From positions 1-45,278 of the forward strand of contig JADYXS010000304.1 in assembly GCA_021772155.1 (NCBI GenBank): a stretch of 45,278 nt of DNA, written 5' to 3'. The stretch is from Candidatus Obscuribacter sp. GTDB lineage: Bacteria > Cyanobacteriota > Vampirovibrionia > Obscuribacterales > Obscuribacteraceae. Of this stretch, positions 41,178 through 45,278 are shown piece by piece. The position numbers were made by a program, and so were the translations under genes. The notes below the pieces were generated by a model, which was not told the DNA's origin, searched no databases, and saw nothing but the letters and a program-made list of their open reading frames with translations. Within the stretch, counting starts at the first letter, position 1; each line of letters starts with the position of its first letter.

Positions 41178-42074
41178 CTAAGCCAGCTCGGATTTCTTTA
41201 CGGAAATCTTTGCGCCTTGATCAACTTTGGCCGCTGTGCTGGTATCAATCTTAATTGGATTATTGGCATTACTCTCATTGTGCTCGTTTACTTGCGAAAT
41301 CATTTGCGCAAGTGCTTTACCCACACGTTCTTCACCGGCTGACCTTGCGAAGCTCAACAACTCTACAGGGACCGGGAAGATCAAAGTACTCGTTCTTTCC
41401 GATGCAATGTCAACCATGGATTGAAGTTGGCGCAGCTGCATGGCACCCGGGGACGCCGATATAACGTCCGCTGCTAATGCCAGCTTTTCTGCGGCCTGGT
41501 GTTCACCTTCTGCTGCCACCACTTTTGCTCGCCGTTCCCGTTCCGCTTCAGCCTGCCGAGCCATCGCGCGCTGCATGCTTTCTGGTATTTCGACATCTTT
41601 TATTTCAACTGCGTTGACTTTGATGCCCCACCCTTCAGTTTGCCGATCGATCATAGCCTGGAGCCGTCCATTAATTTGGTCGCGCTCGGAAAGCAATTCA
41701 TCTAGCTCATGTTGGCCAATTATATTGCGCAGAGTAGTTTGGGCAATCTGGCTTATTGCTGAATAAGGATCTTCAATCTTTGTAATTACTTTATAGGGAT
41801 CGACAACCTGAAAAAAGCACACCGCAGCCGTTTTGGCAGAAACGTTATCGCGGGTGATAACTTCTTGCATCGGGATGGTCATAGTAACAATTCGCAAGTC
41901 GACTTTTTTATAATTGTCGATACCGGGAATTAAAAATGTCGGTCCTGGTCCCTTAACACCGATTACTCGCCCGAATCGAAATACGACAAGGCGGTCGTAT
42001 TCGGTCACGATTTTCACGCTCGTTGCCAGAATCCCACCAAGTAGAGCTAAGCCGCCTAGTACCTCTAACAACAT
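41178..42074 (-). CDS. SPFH/band-7 protein, slipin (stomatin-like)
   Basis: A protein of 298 aa. One N-terminal hydrophobic helix (LLEVLGGLALLGGILATS) is followed by the band-7 domain: KIVTEYDRLVVFRFGRVIGV, GPGPTFLIPGIDNYKKVDLR, VITRDNVSAKTAAVCFFQVV and ISQIAQTTLRNIIGQHELDE, with KDVEIPESMQRAMARQAEAE leading into a coiled coil. This is the slipin subgroup that forms oligomeric membrane microdomains and often pairs with an NfeD protease partner; no nfeD is next to it here. The C-terminal tail (residues 255-298) is Asn/Lys-rich and not conserved. The ATG has an A/G-rich leader (GTAGGAG). Confidence 0.92.
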   Translation of the reverse strand: MLLEVLGGLALLGGILATSVKIVTEYDRLVVFRFGRVIGVKGPGPTFLIPGIDNYKKVDLRIVTMTIPMQEVITRDNVSAKTAAVCFFQVVDPYKVITKIEDPYSAISQIAQTTLRNIIGQHELDELLSERDQINGRLQAMIDRQTEGWGIKVNAVEIKDVEIPESMQRAMARQAEAERERRAKVVAAEGEHQAAEKLALAADVISASPGAMQLRQLQSMVDIASERTSTLIFPVPVELLSFARSAGEERVGKALAQMISQVNEHNESNANNPIKIDTSTAAKVDQGAKISVKKSELA

Positions 42075-42158
42075 CTGTTTCTCCTACGTGTTTATGTCTC
42101 TATAGAGTAATCCTTTTCTGGCTAAGGTGTGGGGTCGCTCTGGAAAAAATCATGCAAA

Positions 42159-42190
42159 GAGAAAGACCTTCTTGTCAGAAGGTCTTTCTC
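42159..42190. terminator. Perfect 14-bp hairpin downstream of osmC
   Basis: GAGAAAGACCTTCT pairs with AGAAGGTCTTTCTC over a 4-base loop. On the minus strand it follows osmC and the second hairpin and runs into a T-rich segment (TTTGCATGATTTTTT). It separates osmC from the slipin gene. Confidence 0.7.
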
Positions 42191-42199
42191 AAGCGTAAG

Positions 42200-42228
42200 A
42201 GGGGAGGGGCTTGTCCCCTCCCCTTTTA
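42200..42228. terminator. GC-rich hairpin terminator at the osmC 3' end
   Basis: AGGGGAGGGG pairs with CCCCTCCCCT over a 5-base loop, with TTTTAATT following on the plus strand. It begins within a few bases of the osmC stop codon and with the adjoining hairpin forms a tandem terminator. Confidence 0.75.
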
Positions 42229-42229
42229 A

Positions 42230-42670
42230 TTATGCGTGTTGAGCTGTTTTCAAGGTAGCGGTCAAGTTGATCTGAGCGCCTTTGAATAGCTTCGAGACTG
42301 GACAACCAGCTTTGGCAGCTTCAGCTTCTTTCTTGAAAGTTGCTTCGTCGATATTCGGAACTACAGCATCGGTGAGCAGATCGATTTGGTTAATTTCGAA
42401 ACCTTCGCCGACTTTGTTGAGGTGAACGGTTGCTGTGGTGAAGATTCTGGTTGGGTTATGGCCGGCTTTGGTCAAACCCGCTGAAAGCGCCATCGAAAAG
42501 CAACCAGCATGTGCTGCTGCAATCAATTCTTCCGGATTAGTTCCTTTGCCGTCTTCAAAGCGCGACGGAAAGGAGTAGGTTCCTTCAAATGCGCCGCTAC
42601 CAAGTTTGACGCGACCTTGTCCATCTTTGAGTTGGCCTTTCCATTCAGCTTCTGCTTTGCGTGTCGTCAT
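42230..42670 (-). CDS. osmC: OsmC-family peroxiredoxin
   Basis: A 146-aa protein that reduces organic hydroperoxides. The start RKAEAEWKGQLKDGQGRVKL and the block FEDGKGTNPEELIAAAHAGCFSMALS with the first redox Cys, then AAKAGCPVSKLFKG with the second, are the OsmC (rather than Ohr) pattern. The ATG at 42670 is preceded by AGAGGAAAAC; the frame open to 42826 adds 52 unconserved residues and is rejected. It stands alone and is followed by two strong hairpins. Stress-responsive expression is likely for the family but no operator is seen. Confidence 0.92.
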   Translation of the reverse strand: MTTRKAEAEWKGQLKDGQGRVKLGSGAFEGTYSFPSRFEDGKGTNPEELIAAAHAGCFSMALSAGLTKAGHNPTRIFTTATVHLNKVGEGFEINQIDLLTDAVVPNIDEATFKKEAEAAKAGCPVSKLFKGAQINLTATLKTAQHA

Positions 42671-42904
42671 ATGTTTTCCTCTGGTGTAGTTAGGTCGGTC
42701 GAGTGTAGCATGTTCTTTGGAATGGCTCTTTAAGCCATTTTGCGAAACATGATTGAGCAGATGGCGTCGTTCAATGGGAAGAATACAAGAGTTCAGCCCC
42801 ATCAGCCGAATTGACAATTCTGACAAGCGCGTTTCCAGTGAGGGGGACGCGTCACAGATGTTAATGAACGGTGAAATGGCCGTTTGCTTACGACCAAAAA
42901 CGAA

Positions 42905-44290
42905 TCAAGCATGTGCCTTGCGCAGACGTGCAACAAAGAAGCCGGATACGTTGTGCCGCGTTGGTATCAGCTGAATCCACCCGCGGTCGAATGCCGCGCG
43001 ATCTCTTTCGAGGAACGATTGAGGTACATACGGCGTGATCGGATCGGGCTGAAATTCCGGATGTTTTTCTAAGAACCATTTGAGATTTTCTTCGTTCTCT
43101 TCTGGTTCTAGTGAGCAAGTTGCGTAGACTAGAATTCCATCGTCCTTCAGCATGTTGGCTGCGTTATCGAGTAATTTGCGTTGCAATTCAATCAATCGAC
43201 TGATGTCTGGTGCACTCCGCTGGTAGCGCAAATCTGAGCGTCGGTTGATAACACCTGTGCCGGTGCAGGGCGCGTCTAGCAGGACTCTATCGGCTTTTGT
43301 ATCAGGTTTGTAAGTGGTGCCATCGGCTGTAATTACTTCTATGTTCTTCAAACCAACTCGTTGGCATGTTTGTTTAAGTAGTTCCAGGCGACTTTCTTGA
43401 ATGTCGACAGCCAGAACTCGTCCGGTGTCTTCCATCATTTCGGCCATGTTGATCGTCTTGCCACCGGGCGCTGCGCATAAGTCGACGATCATTTCGCCTG
43501 GCTTAGCGTCAACGACTTGCGAGACAAAAGCGGCGGCTTCGTCCTGAACAATGAACAGCCCTTCTGCATATCCGGGTAGTTTTTCAATGGGACCTTTGCA
43601 ATGACCGCGATCTTCTATTATCAGGCAGCCTTCGACGAGCTCGCCTTTTCGGGCTGTGATGCCCTTTCCTTCAAAAACATTTGCTAGTCCCTCGGGCGTG
43701 ATGCCACTTTCGCAAGCTCGGACAGTCAGTTGCGGGACGCTTTGAGAATACTCTAAGAGCTTAACCGTTTCCTCTTCGCCATACTGACCTAGCCAGCGAG
43801 TAACCAGCCATGAAGGTAAAGAGTAGCGCTTAGAAAGCCGCTCTACGGGACTTAGCTCCGGAGCGTCGCTTGCCGGTTCGAGCTGCTTTGTGTCGCGATT
43901 TCTCAGATACCCGCGCAGTAATCCTGCAACGAATTTGGAAATTCCGATATGCCGCCCTATTGCCTTGCCGATTTCCGTGGCTGTATTCACGACTGCCGAT
44001 GGAGGAATATCTGTCATGTGGGTGAGTTGGAAAATCGCCACGCGCAAATTGTTCCTGAGCGCTACTTCCATCTTATTTAGTGGTTGCGTGGAGTGGGCGG
44101 CGATTACTTCATCAAGTTGGTCACGATGGCGCAAAACGCCTTGCACCAGTGCAGTTGCAAATGCCCTGTCGCGCTCCGACAGACTTTGCTTCTTAAATGC
44201 CGCTGCCAATGCCAGGTTGGCAAAGGCCTTATCAGTTTCTACTTTGCCGAGAACTTCCACGGCAAGCGTTCGTGAGGCTACGCCTTTCAA
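42905..44290 (-). CDS. rsmB: 16S rRNA (cytosine-967-C5) methyltransferase RsmB
   Basis: A protein of 461 aa with an N-terminal NusB-like helical domain (ASRTLAVEVLGKVETDKAFA, LVQGVLRHRDQLDEVI, MTDIPPSAVVNTATEIGK) and a C-terminal SAM-dependent m5C methyltransferase. The domain shows VDLCAAPGGKTINMAEMM, the motif IV DAPCTGTGV with its Cys, and YATCSLEPEENEENL with the catalytic Cys. All motifs are intact. The start is TTG at 44290, with GGAG 7 bases upstream and 12 bases after the fmt stop. The fmt-rsmB order is widely conserved and shows a translation operon. Confidence 0.95.
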   Translation of the reverse strand: MKGVASRTLAVEVLGKVETDKAFANLALAAAFKKQSLSERDRAFATALVQGVLRHRDQLDEVIAAHSTQPLNKMEVALRNNLRVAIFQLTHMTDIPPSAVVNTATEIGKAIGRHIGISKFVAGLLRGYLRNRDTKQLEPASDAPELSPVERLSKRYSLPSWLVTRWLGQYGEEETVKLLEYSQSVPQLTVRACESGITPEGLANVFEGKGITARKGELVEGCLIIEDRGHCKGPIEKLPGYAEGLFIVQDEAAAFVSQVVDAKPGEMIVDLCAAPGGKTINMAEMMEDTGRVLAVDIQESRLELLKQTCQRVGLKNIEVITADGTTYKPDTKADRVLLDAPCTGTGVINRRSDLRYQRSAPDISRLIELQRKLLDNAANMLKDDGILVYATCSLEPEENEENLKWFLEKHPEFQPDPITPYVPQSFLERDRAAFDRGWIQLIPTRHNVSGFFVARLRKAHA

Positions 44291-44302
44291 ATGAGCACTC
44301 CA

Positions 44303-45256
44303 TTAGACGCCAACTGCTACACCGGACTTTACGCGGGCACCGTTGGCCCAGTCGTTGGCAGCCATGCGAGCTTTATTGGGCGGTTGAACTTCAACTAGTT
44401 CTAGTAATTCATCGCCAGCGGCACCACAGGCGATCCACACTTTGCCACCGTCAATAATGATAGTGCCCGGATCGGTGCCGGTTGGTGCGGTGCCACCGAG
44501 TGTAGTGCGTGTCGATATTATTTTCAACACCGCGCCGCTCATGAGCGTGTACGTTCCTGGCCACGGATGTAGACCACGGACAAGATTGTGAATTTCCGCT
44601 GCGGATTTTCGCCAATCGATGTGACCCGTCTGCTTGGTCATTCTGGGCGCAAACGTGACTTCACTGTCGTCCTGAATGATTGATTCAATCGTTTTGTCTT
44701 TCAAGCGAGTCAATGTTTCAATCACAAGGTCAGCGCCGGTGTGAGACATTGTTTCGGCCAGCTCTTCTGCAGTGGTATCCGCGCCAATTGGAACCTTCTG
44801 CTTGAGCAACATAGCTCCGGTATCTACTCCGGAGTCTGAAAACATAGTGGTGTTGCCGGTTACGGTTTCGCCGTTGATGATTGCCCAATTGATTGGCGCC
44901 GCTCCGCGATACTTGGGCAGCAATGAACCGTGTAAATTGAGCACCCCAAGTGGTGCCATCGTTAACACCTCTTTTTTGAGAATCTGTCCGAACGCGACCA
45001 TAACCAAAATGTCCGGCGCAAGATCGCGCATCGCTTGCACTACTTCCGGCGAGCGCGACAATCTTTCTGGCTGTAGAACCGGAATACCGTGGGCTTCGGC
45101 GACCAGCTTTGTGGGCGGGGCATAAATATGCTTGCCCCGCCCAGCCGGTCTATCAGGTTGAGTGACGACAGCCACAAGCTCGCCATGTGGCCACGTCAGC
45201 AGCTTCTCCATAGTGGGGACTGCAAACTCCGGAGTACCTAAGTAGATTATTCGCAC
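44303..45256 (-). CDS. fmt: Methionyl-tRNA formyltransferase
   Basis: Fmt formylates Met-tRNA(fMet) with 10-formyl-tetrahydrofolate for bacterial initiation. The 317-aa protein has RIIYLGTPEFAVPTMEKL, VVTQPDRPAGRGK, DILVMVAFGQILKKEVL, the catalytic NLHGSLLPKYRGAAPINWAI (Asn and His) and DTGAMLLKQKVPI. The C-terminal tRNA-binding domain starts near WRKSAAEIHNLVRGLHPWPG. The start codon is GTG; the coordinate of the first base could be off by one near the window edge. It is the first visible gene of the fmt-rsmB operon; a def gene often precedes it and may lie beyond the edge. Confidence 0.95.
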   Translation of the reverse strand: MRIIYLGTPEFAVPTMEKLLTWPHGELVAVVTQPDRPAGRGKHIYAPPTKLVAEAHGIPVLQPERLSRSPEVVQAMRDLAPDILVMVAFGQILKKEVLTMAPLGVLNLHGSLLPKYRGAAPINWAIINGETVTGNTTMFSDSGVDTGAMLLKQKVPIGADTTAEELAETMSHTGADLVIETLTRLKDKTIESIIQDDSEVTFAPRMTKQTGHIDWRKSAAEIHNLVRGLHPWPGTYTLMSGAVLKIISTRTTLGGTAPTGTDPGTIIIDGGKVWIACGAAGDELLELVEVQPPNKARMAANDWANGARVKSGVAVGV

Positions 45257-45278
45257 TCTACTTTTCCAACCGAATTTC

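Noticed and set aside
1..45278. CRISPR arrays, insertion sequences, prophage or integrase genes
   Set aside because: No regularly spaced repeats, transposase or phage motifs were seen on either strand.

Overview
The window reads as a continuous bacterial chromosome segment of roughly 50% GC, densely coded on both strands. It carries no rRNA, recognisable tRNA, CRISPR array, insertion sequence or prophage. The gene content points to a non-photosynthetic relative of Cyanobacteria, most likely Vampirovibrionia/Melainabacteria of the Obscuribacter type. The pointers are cyanobacteria-like families (DUF4330, an IctB/O-antigen-ligase membrane protein, HflX with the cyanobacterial N-terminal domain) beside a futalosine-pathway menaquinone enzyme (MqnE), no photosynthesis genes, and many exported TPR proteins. 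The taxonomic call is inference from families, not from a marker gene.

Layout. 1-5.3 kb: a truncated CNNM/CBS transporter-like protein, a small exported protein, a translationally coupled surE-DUF4013 pair and a stand-alone Clp-N protein. 5.6-9.4 kb: mqnE, then a two-gene operon of a NurA-domain nuclease and a protein that looks like a degenerate GGDEF domain fused to a pseudokinase. 9.4-10.7 kb: a 620-base non-coding stretch with a long palindrome and a terminator-like hairpin, then a 75-aa TPR-like protein and an HTH/zinc-ribbon protein. 10.9-15.3 kb: an RND efflux pump (adaptor plus permease). 15.5-19.0 kb: three exported proteins (TonB-C-like, TPR/Q-rich/PDZ, TPR). 19.1-22.0 kb: dprA, a hairpin-rich leader and an archaeal-type aspartyl-tRNA synthetase. 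22.2-27.3 kb: TatD nuclease, a second TonB-C-like protein, glycolate oxidase GlcD and HflX. 27.4-34.7 kb: mostly exported proteins (TPR lipoprotein, C39-like peptidase, tandem SH3/Tudor-like repeat protein, Skp/OmpH) plus DUF2203 and a cyclase/formamidase-family enzyme. 34.8-37.8 kb: an operon of DUF4330, IctB-like and TPR proteins. 38-42 kb: a heptose-kinase domain with an unusual N-terminal extension, two hypotheticals and a slipin. 42.2 kb to the end: OsmC peroxiredoxin and the translation pair fmt-rsmB.

How the genes fit together: much of the window serves an envelope of Gram-negative type (RND pump, Skp, TonB-C-like proteins, heptose kinase, O-antigen-ligase-like protein, exported TPR proteins). 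Information-processing genes (dprA, nurA, tatD, aspS, fmt, rsmB, hflX) are interspersed. The least explained unit is the NurA/pseudokinase operon. Non-ATG start codons with good Shine-Dalgarno sequences are common (surE, mqnE, glcD, hflX, rsmB, fmt), and several starts were set on that basis.
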